64,000 nt of DNA from positions 496,001 to 560,000 of the forward strand of contig CAXBNN010000002.1 in the NCBI GenBank assembly GCA_963977135.1, given 5' to 3'. The translations under genes and the position numbers were made by a program. The notes beneath the pieces were generated by a model. That model was not told the DNA's origin, made no database searches, and saw only the letters and a list, made by a program, of their open reading frames with translations. Positions 25,601 to 36,400 of this stretch are shown piece by piece. Within the stretch, counting starts at the first letter, position 1. Each line of letters begins with the position of its first letter. Source of the stretch: UBA2040 sp963977135 (GTDB lineage: Bacteria; Bacteroidota; Bacteroidia; Flavobacteriales_D; Crocinitomicaceae).

Positions 25601-27659
25601 CGCTTACGATGACACAGAAGATTTAATAGGATTGTCGGCGGGGACTTACACAGTAAAAATTAAAGATGCAAACAATTGTATTAAAACATTTACATACGTA
25701 ATAACGGAGCCTGCAGCTGCATTATCAGCTGTTCCAACTTTGACTCATGTGAAATGTTATGGAAATTCAACTGGAAGTATCCTAGTAAATGTTGAAGGTG
25801 GAACAATGCCCTATACTTTTGACTGGGATACGGATGGAACTGGTGATTTTGATGATCCACAAAATTTATTGAATATACCAGCTGGCGTGTACACCCTTAC
25901 AGTAAAAGATACTTTAGGCTGCACGACAACATTCACTTCACAAATATTTCAACCTGCAGCACCTCTTTCATTAACAGAAACGCATGCTAATGTTCTTTGT
26001 TTTGCCGGTAATAGTGGTTCAATTAATTTAAACCTTGCAGGAGGCACCGTACCTTACACATTTACTTGGTCGAATGGAAGCTCAATATTAATGACTCAAA
26101 CTACACCAAATCTAACGAATTTGACTTCTGATAGTTATACGGTACTTGTTCAAGATGCCAATGATTGTACAATTTCAACGACAATTTTTATAGATCAACC
26201 AAGTGCACCATTAGCTATCTCGACTTCAATAATTGAAGTTGATTGTTACAACAGTAGCACTGGTTCAATTGATTTAACTGTTACTGGAGGTACAGGTCCA
26301 TTCATTTATGACTGGGACAATGATGGAGTTGGTGACAATGACGATTTTCAAGATTTGTTAAACATACCGTCAACAAATTATGCAATTATTGTTTACGACA
26401 ATAATGGTTGCACGATTACCAGCAGTTATTTTGTTGACCAACCTCAAGCTCCAATTCAACTGTCTGTGACTTCTGTTGAGGCATCTTGTTTTGGTGAAGC
26501 TACAGGATCAATTAGCTTAACCACAATTGGTGGTACTGCGCCATACACTATCGATTGGGATAATGATGGAACAGGTGATTTTGATGACCCTCAAAATCTT
26601 ATAAATATTCCATCTGGAGTTTATATTGTTAATGTCATGGATACAAACGGCTGCCTTGAAACAATTGGTGGTTTTGTTGCTCAACCAGCGGCGGCACTAG
26701 ATGTTATAGCCACAATTATAGATCCTTCATGTTATGCTTATTCTGACGGTTCGGTTAATCTGGCCATTACTGGTGGCACAACACCTTACTATATGCAATG
26801 GGGGGATACGAATGAATATTTGTTGAATAACCCAAGTGAGCTACTGTCAGAATTAACAACTGGAAATTATTTTCTACGTGTTCGAGACGTAAATAATTGT
26901 GTATTTGAACAATTTGTTTTTGTGGATCAGCCAGACACGTTGAGTGTGACTAATATAATTGCTGATGTATCTTGTTTCGAAGGAAGTGATGGAGCTATAA
27001 ATTTAACTTCAAACGGAGGCACAACGCCTTATTCTTACATCTGGAGTAACGGATCTAACAATGAAGACCAATTCAATCTTGTAACCGATATTTATGGATA
27101 TATCTTGACAGATGCTCAAGGTTGTATTTACAAGGAAGAACTTATCGTATATCAACCACCTGAAATACAAATAGCCTCTGAAATAAATGGCATTACTTGC
27201 GTAGACCAGAAAGATGCGAGTATTTATATACAAACCGCAGGAGGTACACAACCTTATAATTGGATTTGGTCAAATGGTGAAACAACAAACCATATAACTG
27301 ATTTGTCAATCGGGTTATACGAACTTACCATCTCCGACTACAACGGATGTATCAAAAAATATGATTTTATAATTGATAGTAGCTCAATTGAGTGTCTCAT
27401 CTTAGTGAATACCTTCACTCCGAATGGCGATGACTACAATGATACATGGGTAATTGGCAATATCCATTTATATCCAAAAGCGGAGGTTAAAGTATTTAAT
27501 CGATGGGGTAACTTATTATTTGAAAGTCAAGGGGAATACATTCCTTGGGATGGAGTTTTTAATGGAAGCAAACTGCCTTCCGAAGTATACTATTACGTTA
27601 TTGTTTTGAACAATGATGAGAATAATAAATATACTGGAACAATTACAATTGTTAGATAG
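22665..27659 (+). CDS. SprB-repeat surface protein with T9SS type B sorting domain
   Basis: 1664 aa. A signal peptide (about 1-19) precedes a ~590-residue region that I do not recognise, rich in Gly, Pro, Trp and paired Cys. Twelve tandem SprB repeats follow (about 612-1577), each with a pattern like NCFGxxTGSIxLxxxGGTxPYxxxW and ending near a short GxYxLxVxDxxGC. The last ~85 residues are the gliding-motility/type B T9SS domain (TPNGDDYNDTW, VKVFNRWGNLLF, LPSEVYYYVI). Similar proteins are mobile surface adhesins in flavobacteria. Repeats 5, 6, 8 and 9 carry an acidic DNDGxGDxDD loop. The protein should be exported through T9SS and remain on or leave the surface. Confidence 0.93.
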   Translation: MKIVFLLLFGLNFSSFFAQLQVDTVRYNSGWQKMFNATNDPNPYTVNEYFGLPTSGPISWDEGFTWNAPGFSTGSLDLGPFGSFAGFGFGASFWLTTDGYFGIGLSIHDFVGDSLLVNYPTKITTNFPANNSFFVGDWVGIKTDYTVIDETTNSDSAYIDSRYPKGGSVDFDMGANANAHVGASITVDPFGTLSYDFLSLEIGLPTINLFHVNEDTSYYYGEANLFAVPSIPNGSGGWTFPSAGPDPTISAIPGYPGGYPDIAFPACGGAQALIPGACTIAQIWTPDLPIEGSLGLVDGSFSLPYINLKPTTVLPSKNLIARGDSTYISIEMDLFKALSSLIAMTCGSGRASKQPPQTPNPYCVAAELVLGNLSNSIEQGIPGLDEDLEIWYNIISARFELTVTNKQRFEFKPKVKGKMQLPTPVQYKIVSQSGLVSPIAIGNVINYTVGDSIYIKSPCFYDEFKIKRSFSMDGKMNSKTYDSLDFAFVFDGLGFGLKIPGFTILDSYSWSFCIPYGYPCGDVFWPSWCSGEWCETISTPYIGFPSIDWSTCDLGGPYAGSSPPPSGTCSIEFINESLGAFNIIWREKEWGFQGFDPIYPADTIVLLGRKMSVSAVAVDALCFGGFGTINVTVVNGKLPFSVSWDNGPSSTVNSNTFTSPNLLTGNHVAQITDANGCIIFAGDVVGEPGAALNVIPTIVNDNCNDLTGNGSISILPSGGTMPYTYLWSGTGSTAGYNSSLQNISNLLPGQYNLTISDSHGCVNNTTHIVNQPNPLIASVVSNNPVNCFGEATGSINIALSGGTVPYQTVWKSLPSNSTISTSNNLIDVFAGDYTLTVTDTSMCSITNTYTINQPAQLVLTSNISDVLCNGGNSGNVVGTVTGGVPGYTYHWYNGANVLLSSTTNVLSNAYADDYNLEVFDSKGCMINLVSPVVQPDIVAVSNSTLQNVNCYGNSTGSIQIDVIGGVTPYTYDWSNDGFGAYDDTEDLIGLSAGTYTVKIKDANNCIKTFTYVITEPAAALSAVPTLTHVKCYGNSTGSILVNVEGGTMPYTFDWDTDGTGDFDDPQNLLNIPAGVYTLTVKDTLGCTTTFTSQIFQPAAPLSLTETHANVLCFAGNSGSINLNLAGGTVPYTFTWSNGSSILMTQTTPNLTNLTSDSYTVLVQDANDCTISTTIFIDQPSAPLAISTSIIEVDCYNSSTGSIDLTVTGGTGPFIYDWDNDGVGDNDDFQDLLNIPSTNYAIIVYDNNGCTITSSYFVDQPQAPIQLSVTSVEASCFGEATGSISLTTIGGTAPYTIDWDNDGTGDFDDPQNLINIPSGVYIVNVMDTNGCLETIGGFVAQPAAALDVIATIIDPSCYAYSDGSVNLAITGGTTPYYMQWGDTNEYLLNNPSELLSELTTGNYFLRVRDVNNCVFEQFVFVDQPDTLSVTNIIADVSCFEGSDGAINLTSNGGTTPYSYIWSNGSNNEDQFNLVTDIYGYILTDAQGCIYKEELIVYQPPEIQIASEINGITCVDQKDASIYIQTAGGTQPYNWIWSNGETTNHITDLSIGLYELTISDYNGCIKKYDFIIDSSSIECLILVNTFTPNGDDYNDTWVIGNIHLYPKAEVKVFNRWGNLLFESQGEYIPWDGVFNGSKLPSEVYYYVIVLNNDENNKYTGTITIVR

Positions 27660-27660
27660 T

Positions 27661-30600
27661 ATGAAAAAGAAATTAATAATATTAATCGGAATTTTACTTG
27701 CTAATTCAGCTGCTATTGCACAATGTGCTGGTGCAACAGGTTGCCCAACACTTGCTATGAATGGGGCTTCTGTTTCTTGCTATGGAGGCTCAAATGGTTC
27801 AGCAGGGGTAACTGTATCTGGCGTATCTGCTGCATACCTAACATATAATTGGGCCTATGATGGTTCTAACGGGACTTCTATTTCTGGATTACAGGCTGGA
27901 ACTTACGCTGTTACCGTTAAGAATACCTGCACAGGATGCACCGCAACGGGCTATTACACGGTTAATACTCCTAGTCAATTGGCTATTGCCACAACTACTC
28001 AAACAAATGTAAATTGTTTTGCTGGTAACACAGGACTTATTACAATTAACATTAGTGGGGGAACACCTCCATACTCCGTTTCATGGAGCAATGGGGGCTC
28101 GGGAACAACTATCTCTAACTTAAGTACTGGAACATACACGGCAACAGTAACGGATTCAAAAGGTTGTCAAAAACAAAAAACATTTGTTATTACTCAACCA
28201 TCGTCCCCGTTAGGTTCCACATTCACGAAAATTAATGTAGACTGTTTCGGAAGAAATACTGGGTCAATTGATCTTTCACCATTTGGAGGAACAGGTCCAT
28301 ATACCTTTGTATGGTCACCCGGCGGGCAATTAACTGAAGATCTTCAAGGTTTATATGCAGGAAGTTATTCTGTTACTATTAAGGATTCTAAAAATTGTAC
28401 TTCTCCCAAAAATGTACAAATAACACAACCAACTGTCTTGGCTGCAACAATTCAAGCTGCCCCTGTTACTTGTTATGGATATAGCAATGGCTCTGTTCAA
28501 GTTTTACCGAGTGGAGGTACTTCACCATATAGTTATACTTGGAGCAATTCGACCTACTCTTTTTCACAGAACAGTCCAACACTATCAAACGTTCCATCTG
28601 AAATATATAATGTACACATCACCGATGCAAAAGGATGTATTGCACAAAAAACGGATACCGTCAACACTCCAACTCAAATAACTGTTTCAAATGCAATTAT
28701 TACGAATATCAACTGTTATGGAGAAAGCACGGGCAAAATTGAACTTGCGGTAATCGGTGGAACTGTAACAACCGGATACATTTATGAATGGAGCAATAGT
28801 TCAGGAATTATAGTTGGTGCAACATCCAATATTCTCCAGAATATCCCTTCGGGAAGTTATTCTGTTCTTATAAAGGACAATAATAATTGTTCTATCTTAA
28901 AAACATATCAAATAACTCAACCCTCTTTGGCTTTGGGAATAATAACTAATAGTGTAAATGAGGTACTATGTTATGGATTCAATACTGGTAGCGTAGATGT
29001 AAATGTGTATGGTGGAACTCCAAGTTACACCTATTCTTGGCAAAATTCCAATTTAATAAATGTTGGTTTATCCGAGGATTTAGCAGGTGTTGAAGCGGGA
29101 GAATATACTCTTTTAGTTACTGATGCAAATAATTGCACTACTTCTGGAATATACATAATAGTTCAACCTGCAGATACATTGGCGGTAAGTAATAATATAA
29201 CTCCTGTTTTATGTTACAATGGGTCCACCGGAGCAGTAAATTTAACTTCTTCTGGTGGTACTTCTCCATATTCATTTGCATGGAATAACTCGAGTTATTT
29301 ACTCTCTGTAACACTTGAAGATTTAATTAATTACCCAAGTGACACTTACGACCTTGTTCTTACTGATGACCATGGTTGTATTTATACTGAAAGCTATTTT
29401 ATTCCTCAGCCCACTTTATTAACCGGAAACCTTATTGGAACAGATATTTTATGTAAAAATGAAGCTACTGGTGCTGTCGACCTTACTGTGCAGGGAGGTG
29501 TATTGCCATACAACTTCCTTTGGAACAATTTAAGTACAACTGAGGACATTAGTTCATTGCCAGCGGGAGATTATTCGGTCATAGTTACCGATGCAAATTT
29601 TTGTACGTTCTCTGCGGCTATTACTATAACTGAACCATCGGATACATTAGGTTATCAATTTACAACAGTAGATGTTTCCTGTCACGGTTTTGCAAATGGA
29701 GAAATCAACTTAATAGCTTCAGGGGGTTCGCCATTGTATTCTCTTCTATGGACTACCGGAGATACAAACTTCTATATAAATAATTTGACAGCCGGGTATT
29801 ACTCTTTTAACTTAACTGATAACAACGGTTGTTTAGTATTTGATTCTTTAGAAATATTTCAACCAGATTTGTTATTAGCAAATTATGTTGTAACCCCAGT
29901 GACTTGTAAAGGTTTGGGCGATGGAAGGATTGATATTACTCCAACTGGGGGAATTTCACCATACACTTATTCATGGTATAATTCAAACTTTGCATTAAGC
30001 GCTCAAGTAGAAGATCTTGTTGACTTTCCTTTTGATACTTATCAACTTGAATTGAGAGATTCATTTAACTGCTTGACAGAAGTGTTTATATTGTTGGATG
30101 AACCAGATGAATTGGTTGCAACTGCAAACACTATTGATGCAACTTGTTTTGGTGAGTCGAATGGATCTATTGATGTTGAAGTCACAGGAGGTAATCCCGG
30201 ATACACATACTTATGGAGCAACGGAACAACTAATCAAGATGCCACAAATTTAACTTCAGGTGAATATTCTGTTATGGTAACAGACACTAAGAATTGTCAA
30301 GATTCTTTAACAATCGTGATTTATGAGCCTGAGCCAGTTACAATTTCCTTCGATATAAAGGAAGTTACATGTGCAGACCAATTTAACGGTGAGATTTACG
30401 CATACCCTAGCGGAGGAACTGGAGACTTCACATATAATTGGAAGGTAGGATCTGCCGATAATTTCATAACAGATTTATATGGTGGGTATTACTCTGTTTT
30501 GGTAACTGATATAGTAGGTTGTGAAAAAATTGACTCCGCATTTGTTCCAACAAACTCACAAGATTGTATTCAACCTCCTAATGCCTTCACCCCAAATAAT

Positions 30601-30828
30601 GACCTTTATAATGACACATGGCATTTGGAAAATATTGGAATATACCCAGAAGCAGATGTTAAGGTTTTCAATCGTTGGGGAGAGTTAATTTATCATCAAT
30701 CAAATCCTGATGAAGAGTGGGATGCCATACACAATGGTCAGCCATTACCTTCGGAAACATACTATTACACGATTACATTAAGTTCAAAAAACAAACCTGT
30801 TATGGGTGCGGTTACTATTATAAGATAA
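27661..30828 (+). CDS. SprB-repeat protein with T9SS type B sorting domain (second copy)
   Basis: 1055 aa from ATG 27661, one base after the upstream stop. The upstream in-frame ATG at 27613 lies inside the previous gene and was not used. A signal peptide (about 1-20) is followed at once by twelve SprB repeats (about 33-967), with no extra N-terminal domain. The C-terminal type B sorting domain (about 968-1055) has TPNNDLYNDTW and VKVFNRWGELIY. It is probably a paralogue of the upstream protein's repeat part and a surface adhesin. The acidic loop variant seen upstream is absent here. Confidence 0.93.
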   Translation: MKKKLIILIGILLANSAAIAQCAGATGCPTLAMNGASVSCYGGSNGSAGVTVSGVSAAYLTYNWAYDGSNGTSISGLQAGTYAVTVKNTCTGCTATGYYTVNTPSQLAIATTTQTNVNCFAGNTGLITINISGGTPPYSVSWSNGGSGTTISNLSTGTYTATVTDSKGCQKQKTFVITQPSSPLGSTFTKINVDCFGRNTGSIDLSPFGGTGPYTFVWSPGGQLTEDLQGLYAGSYSVTIKDSKNCTSPKNVQITQPTVLAATIQAAPVTCYGYSNGSVQVLPSGGTSPYSYTWSNSTYSFSQNSPTLSNVPSEIYNVHITDAKGCIAQKTDTVNTPTQITVSNAIITNINCYGESTGKIELAVIGGTVTTGYIYEWSNSSGIIVGATSNILQNIPSGSYSVLIKDNNNCSILKTYQITQPSLALGIITNSVNEVLCYGFNTGSVDVNVYGGTPSYTYSWQNSNLINVGLSEDLAGVEAGEYTLLVTDANNCTTSGIYIIVQPADTLAVSNNITPVLCYNGSTGAVNLTSSGGTSPYSFAWNNSSYLLSVTLEDLINYPSDTYDLVLTDDHGCIYTESYFIPQPTLLTGNLIGTDILCKNEATGAVDLTVQGGVLPYNFLWNNLSTTEDISSLPAGDYSVIVTDANFCTFSAAITITEPSDTLGYQFTTVDVSCHGFANGEINLIASGGSPLYSLLWTTGDTNFYINNLTAGYYSFNLTDNNGCLVFDSLEIFQPDLLLANYVVTPVTCKGLGDGRIDITPTGGISPYTYSWYNSNFALSAQVEDLVDFPFDTYQLELRDSFNCLTEVFILLDEPDELVATANTIDATCFGESNGSIDVEVTGGNPGYTYLWSNGTTNQDATNLTSGEYSVMVTDTKNCQDSLTIVIYEPEPVTISFDIKEVTCADQFNGEIYAYPSGGTGDFTYNWKVGSADNFITDLYGGYYSVLVTDIVGCEKIDSAFVPTNSQDCIQPPNAFTPNNDLYNDTWHLENIGIYPEADVKVFNRWGELIYHQSNPDEEWDAIHNGQPLPSETYYYTITLSSKNKPVMGAVTIIR

Positions 30829-30830
30829 TT

Positions 30831-31784
30831 ATGAAAAATTTACTCACATTATTTTTAGCCATTCTAACATTACCTGTGATGGCACAGCAGATTTCATTGA
30901 ATTCTCAATATATGTTCAATGAATCGTCTTTTAATAGCGGTGCAGTTGGTTCAAAACCCTACACCCAAATTCAGCTAAACGGTAGGCGTCAATGGTCTGG
31001 TTTTCAGGGGTCACCTACAACTCAGCAACTTTCCGTAAATGGATACCTAGGAAATAACCTTGGAATGGGCGGTGTTATATTTAACGATGTAACCGGTCCT
31101 AGTAGAAGAACAGGCTTTGTGCTTTCTGGGGCTTACCGCCTGCGTTTATCTAGAGATAATAATCACAAACTCGGGATGGGGATGGGTGTATCTTTAACTC
31201 AACACTTCATAGACATAAATCGTTTGACAACTTTTTTACCTAATGACCCAGCAGTTGCAGAAGCGTATAACAATCAACTTGTACCTGACGTTAATGCAGG
31301 TTTATACTACACGTTCAAGGACAAGGGTTTTGCCGGTTTGTCGGTACAAAATATGGTTCAGTCAAACCGTAATTTATTTGACTTTAACCAAACTTTTGTA
31401 AACCCAGTAGTTAGGAATTATTACGCATATGGTGGGTATAAATTTGACTTGAAGAAAAAGTGGACTTTGACTCCGACAGCAATGGTAAGGATGATTGATG
31501 CATTAGCTATGCAATTTGACATATCAACTATAGCAACTTACAACAACTTGTTATGGATTGGAGCTTCATTCAGGTATAAAGATGCAGTATGTGGTCTTAT
31601 AGGTGTACAATTGGGTGTTTTTAAATTTGGATACAGTTATGATTATACACTTTCTGATATTGGTAAGTATAGCAATGGTTCTCATGAAATTTTCTTGGAG
31701 TTACAGTTATTCCCTAAAAAAGGTGTCAATAGAAATATTCAATGGTTAAAACGAAATAGACTATACACGCCTTCTACTAACTAA
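30831..31784 (+). CDS. PorP/SprF family type IX secretion membrane protein
   Basis: 317 aa from ATG 30831, two bases after the previous stop. A signal peptide ends at MAQQ. The mature part matches the PorP/SprF pattern: SLNSQYMFNESSFNSGAVGSKP (the family's YMFNxxxxNPAxAG element in variant form), QWSGFQGSPTTQQLS, and late beta-strands ending in SNGSHEIFLELQLF. Members are outer-membrane barrels that help a given T9SS cargo reach the surface. Placement directly after two type B cargo genes fits that role. Confidence 0.92.
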   Translation: MKNLLTLFLAILTLPVMAQQISLNSQYMFNESSFNSGAVGSKPYTQIQLNGRRQWSGFQGSPTTQQLSVNGYLGNNLGMGGVIFNDVTGPSRRTGFVLSGAYRLRLSRDNNHKLGMGMGVSLTQHFIDINRLTTFLPNDPAVAEAYNNQLVPDVNAGLYYTFKDKGFAGLSVQNMVQSNRNLFDFNQTFVNPVVRNYYAYGGYKFDLKKKWTLTPTAMVRMIDALAMQFDISTIATYNNLLWIGASFRYKDAVCGLIGVQLGVFKFGYSYDYTLSDIGKYSNGSHEIFLELQLFPKKGVNRNIQWLKRNRLYTPSTN

Positions 31785-31790
31785 ACAATT

Positions 31791-33422
31791 ATGAATTCAA
31801 AGTTTATCTGCATATTCATTTTTTTATCAATCGGCAATTTAGTTATTAGTCAAGGCTTATCTGCGGCAGATAAAAATTTTGATAACGACGAATTCAACAT
31901 TGCTAAAACCTTGTATCAAGAGAATTTGGCAAAAGGTAAAATGACCTCGGAACAAGCAGAAAAATTAGCTTATTGCTACTATATTACAGGTGATTATAAT
32001 GGGATTGTATTTATCGATTCTTTAATAAAGAAAGATGAAAAAGTAGATTTTTTATGGTTGTGGAAAGCATCTTTGGAAAAAGATAAAGGTGAATATGAAT
32101 CGGCTATCAAAAGTTTTGAAAATTTCCAAAATCTAAATAACACGGTTGATGTAACGATTCAAATTGAAAGCTGCAAAATGATACCGAAATGGATTGAAAT
32201 TCCTAGATCAGCTGTTAAACCTTTACCAATTAACGACCGGTATGCGAATAGCACTAAATTTAGTGGTAACCAGCAGATTTTTTTCTTTGAAAATGGAGTT
32301 GATTCAATTGGAAAACCCACAGGACGTGCAAGTTTGTCTCCAAAATTCTCAGAAGTCGTTATGATGAAGCCATATGTTATGGTGGATTCGTCTTGGGTGG
32401 AAATTAAAATTCCAGGAATGGAAAATTATGTGATTAACTCATTGATTAAAGTTCCTAATTCAACTGAAGTTATTTTCGACGGAATGGATATTTTATCTGA
32501 AAACTATACTACGAAAATATTTTCCGGCCAATTATCTTCCAGTTTCGTGGTAACTAACGTGAAACTTATAGATGGCATTAATCAAAAAGAATTGATTTCG
32601 AATGGGCAACCAACAATAACATCTGATGGAAATACCATTGTATTTACAGGAATATCTCTTAAAAACAGTAATTTATACAGAGCCGTAAAACAAAATGGCG
32701 TTTTTGGTTCAGTTGCATTACTCCAAGCTTTAAATACAGAAGGTAATGAGTGTTACCCCGTAATAATAGGAGATAGCTTACTTACTTTCTCTTCTGACGG
32801 TAAAGTTGGATATGGTGGCCTGGATATATATTCCGTGCGTTTGTCAGAAATTACAAATCCAACTGAAATCAAACACCTAATGAGTCCGATAAACTCAACA
32901 ATGGATGATTTTAATCTCACATGGACTTCTAGTTTAACAGCTGAATTTGTCTCCAATCGACCAAATGGTTTTGGAGATGATGACATCTGGGGGTTAATCA
33001 TAACGCCAGAAGATATTATACCTCCTGTTCCCGATGATGGTTTTGAGAAATGGCTAGAAACTTGGCAATCTTATAAATTCTACTTTGGGTTAGACTCTTC
33101 CGTAACGATAATTAATTCCGGATTAATTGATGGGTTAAATATATACAGTGAAAAATATGATTTGAATCTGAAACTTATTGGTCAAACCGACTCACAAGGA
33201 AGTGAGAAGTACAATTTAGCTTTAGGCATGAGAAGAGCGAACTATGTCCAAAATCATATAAATACTCAACTTATTTTTAAAAGCGATATTGAAACATTTT
33301 CAATAGGAGAAAATGGAATTGTGAATTCGTGTACGAATGGAATTAAATGTTCTGACGAAGAACATCAGAAAAATCGATTTGTCGAACTACAGATCATTCC
33401 AAAAAAACTACTAAATGACTAA
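31791..33422 (+). CDS. OmpA-like protein with TPR-like and beta-propeller regions
   Basis: 543 aa. A signal peptide (ending near VISQG) is followed by a TPR-like helical region (about 22-125: YYITGDYNGIVF, ESAIKSFENF). The middle shows PD40/WD40-like propeller strands (GNTIVFTG, YGGLDIYSVRL, FGDDDIWGL). The end (about 425-540) is OmpA-like, with GQTDSQGSEKYNLALGMRRANYV, where the usual GHTD His is Gln. This arrangement is found in envelope proteins linked to T9SS that tie the outer membrane to peptidoglycan. It lies 6 bases from the SprF gene and overlaps the next by 8. Confidence 0.85.
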   Translation: MNSKFICIFIFLSIGNLVISQGLSAADKNFDNDEFNIAKTLYQENLAKGKMTSEQAEKLAYCYYITGDYNGIVFIDSLIKKDEKVDFLWLWKASLEKDKGEYESAIKSFENFQNLNNTVDVTIQIESCKMIPKWIEIPRSAVKPLPINDRYANSTKFSGNQQIFFFENGVDSIGKPTGRASLSPKFSEVVMMKPYVMVDSSWVEIKIPGMENYVINSLIKVPNSTEVIFDGMDILSENYTTKIFSGQLSSSFVVTNVKLIDGINQKELISNGQPTITSDGNTIVFTGISLKNSNLYRAVKQNGVFGSVALLQALNTEGNECYPVIIGDSLLTFSSDGKVGYGGLDIYSVRLSEITNPTEIKHLMSPINSTMDDFNLTWTSSLTAEFVSNRPNGFGDDDIWGLIITPEDIIPPVPDDGFEKWLETWQSYKFYFGLDSSVTIINSGLIDGLNIYSEKYDLNLKLIGQTDSQGSEKYNLALGMRRANYVQNHINTQLIFKSDIETFSIGENGIVNSCTNGIKCSDEEHQKNRFVELQIIPKKLLND

Positions 33423-36400
33423 AAGATTAATAACATCAATAGTATTACTTTTCGTTTTATCAAACGCATACATTAGTATGGCTCAAAATTATTATTGGGT
33501 CGGAGGAACTGGAAATTGGACAGACACCTCTCATTGGTCAAACATCTCTGGTGGGGTTGGAGGATCATATTTTGCTCCACCTACTTCTGCTTCGAGAGTA
33601 TTCTTTGACACAAATTCATTCAGTGGAATTGGACAAACAGTAACGATAGATACTTCCAATATTACAATAAAAGCAATGTCCTGGAAGACAAGTTTGGATG
33701 GGAATTTTGATATGCCAACGTTTGTTGGACTCTCTACAGATTCAATAACTGTTAAAGGCTCCTTGTTTCTTGATGATTTCATGAATTATGCGTTCAATGG
33801 CAAATTCTTCATGACGGCTGGAGCGATGGATACATTGTACACGGGTAATAATTTAATTTTAAATGATTTTCAAATATCCCATTTTGATAGTTTAATCATT
33901 CTTCAAGACAATTTCAATTCACTTGGCGGTTTGATTTTTAACCGTGGAGGATTTAAAGTTTCAAATAGAACTATAAACGCTCGATTCTTCAAATCAAGAA
34001 AATCCAATCCTAGAAATCTAATTCTCGACAATGCCATATTCAATTTAGCCGGGAATGATACTGTTTTGTATATAAATCCAACATATCTTACTCGGTCTGG
34101 AACGAATGAAGTCTTTAATATTTTAAACCCTACAATTGATACCGTGAAAATTTTCATGGGGAAAAACAGTTTGCAATGGCACAGACTTAACCTGAACAAT
34201 AAACACACCCATTTTATTAGTGGCGCCAATTTTAACACCATACAGTCAACTACTTCTGAATCAATTCGTTTGAAATATAATGACACATTAAAGGTGCCCA
34301 ATTTCTTGGTTGCTGGCAATTGTGGTTCCTATCTGCATTTATATTGTAAAGAAGGGGTGGCTAAAATTTCAGGATTGGGAACTCCCTTATCCATAAATTA
34401 CGCATCCCTTAAAAACATTTCAGGATTACCTTCAAGTACATACACGGCAACAAATAGCTTCAACTTAGGTGGTAATACGGCATGGACGATAACAGAAGAT
34501 CCAGGTGTAAATACTTATTATTGGGTCGGTGGCTCAGGTTCTTTTTACGACCCTTCAATGTGGTCAACAATGAGTGGTGGAACTTCAGGACTTTGTTTCC
34601 CTGGACCTAATGATATCGCAATTTTTGACGCAAATTCTATTTTGGCTGACACTGTTTATATTCAACAGAAAATTATTATTGGTCGTTTAGACTTTAGTAC
34701 CATTCCTTCTACAATAGTATTATCGGGTGATCCTTCCTATGCAATTGAAGTAAGAGAAAACCTAATTGGCTCTAATTTTATTGATTTTGATTGGCAAGGA
34801 AATATTTTGTTGACAGCTTCTTCAGGTTCTACTAGTATTACCTCTAACGGCTTATCCTGGAATTGTAATCTTATAAAAACAGGAGCTGCGACCTTATCAT
34901 TTGCGGATAGTTTTACATCCTTGAAAAACTTCTCTCATACAAACGGTACTTTGCTTGGTAATAGTGTGGCAATCAATTTTTGGAACTTCTATGCGGACTC
35001 CACTGCAAATATTAGAAATATAAATTTTGGTACGTCTTTAGTAAATGTTGCAGGTGTATCATTTAAAATTGGTGCTACTACTATCGGCACCTTTATAGCT
35101 CCAACAGAGTTGAAATTCCAAAACGTAAATGGAAATTACGTAAATTTCACCAGTGGTTCGCACAACTATAATGTTGTTCGAATTCAAACTTCCAATATTG
35201 ACTTTATCGTCGATAATACGACTCAGAGTGTCAGCTTGACGCTGTTGGATATAAACGCTGGAACTACTGTCATTTTACAAAATGGATCAAGTTACATATG
35301 TGATAGTATAAATGCAGTCGGTACATGCGTAGATTTAATCACAATAAAAACCTCATCTTCGACTGGTACTACTGCTTTAATAACCAAAACTGCAAATGTT
35401 AATACCGTAATTGATTATTTAATAATTGATAATGTAGATGCCGCAGGTATTGGAAATTATTTTGCCAATTATTCAACTATACTGAATGGCTCGGCAAATT
35501 GGATTTTGTCTAATGGTTTTGCAACCTTAACAATTCCATTTGGTGCAATGTCTGTGGATAGTAATTCGACTCAAACCTTAACTGGCTCAATATCTGGTTT
35601 TGATCCTGTAACTGTATTAAGTTCAACTTTATATTTAAATGGTTTAAATACCACGAATTCAACTGATTTAGATTCTGTTACATACGAATTGTCGGCAGTT
35701 ACTGGTGGGCCTGGTCCAATATTGGCTATGGATTCTCTTAATGGAACGGGTGATCAAGCAGGAGTGAATTTTTCATTTCCTACTTCCACTCCGAACAACA
35801 ATACTACCCTCAATTTGGTCCTTTCAAATCTGAACGATTCAGGTAACGTTGTTCTTACTGATTCATATATTACTATAAATTATATGCTTCAACCAACTCT
35901 GCTAAGTCCCATGACCTATTATTGGATTGGAAACGGTGGGGATTGGTCCGACACTGCTCATTGGTCAACAACATCAGGTGTAGCCACTTATGTAAATTGT
36001 GCTCCATCTATATCTGATAATGTAATTTTCGACAACAACTCTTTTAGCTCCATAAATGAAATAGTTACTGTTGATAAAGAAGTATACATTTCCTCTATGA
36101 ATTGGATAATAACGGATCAAGATAGTGCCATTTTGCTTCTCGATAAATCCATGACTTTCATAGGAGATGTAAGTTTGAATGACCAAGTTTTTGTAACCAG
36201 AAATAACAAGGTAACAAAAATGATATTTCAACCCGATGGAGTAAAGACATTCAATACTTTAAACGCCAAAGTTGATGTGCAAGTTGTTCTCCTTTCTGAC
36301 AACGTTGGAAATGAATTACAACTTTCCTCTAATTTAATCATGACTGATTCTACAAATATCATTGTAGGTGGTGGTTCCCTTAATACGATGGATTACAACA

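Noticed and set aside
24500..27400. Regularly spaced repeats resembling a CRISPR array or satellite
   Set aside because: They are degenerate at DNA level, ~240 bases long and in frame. They encode SprB protein repeats.
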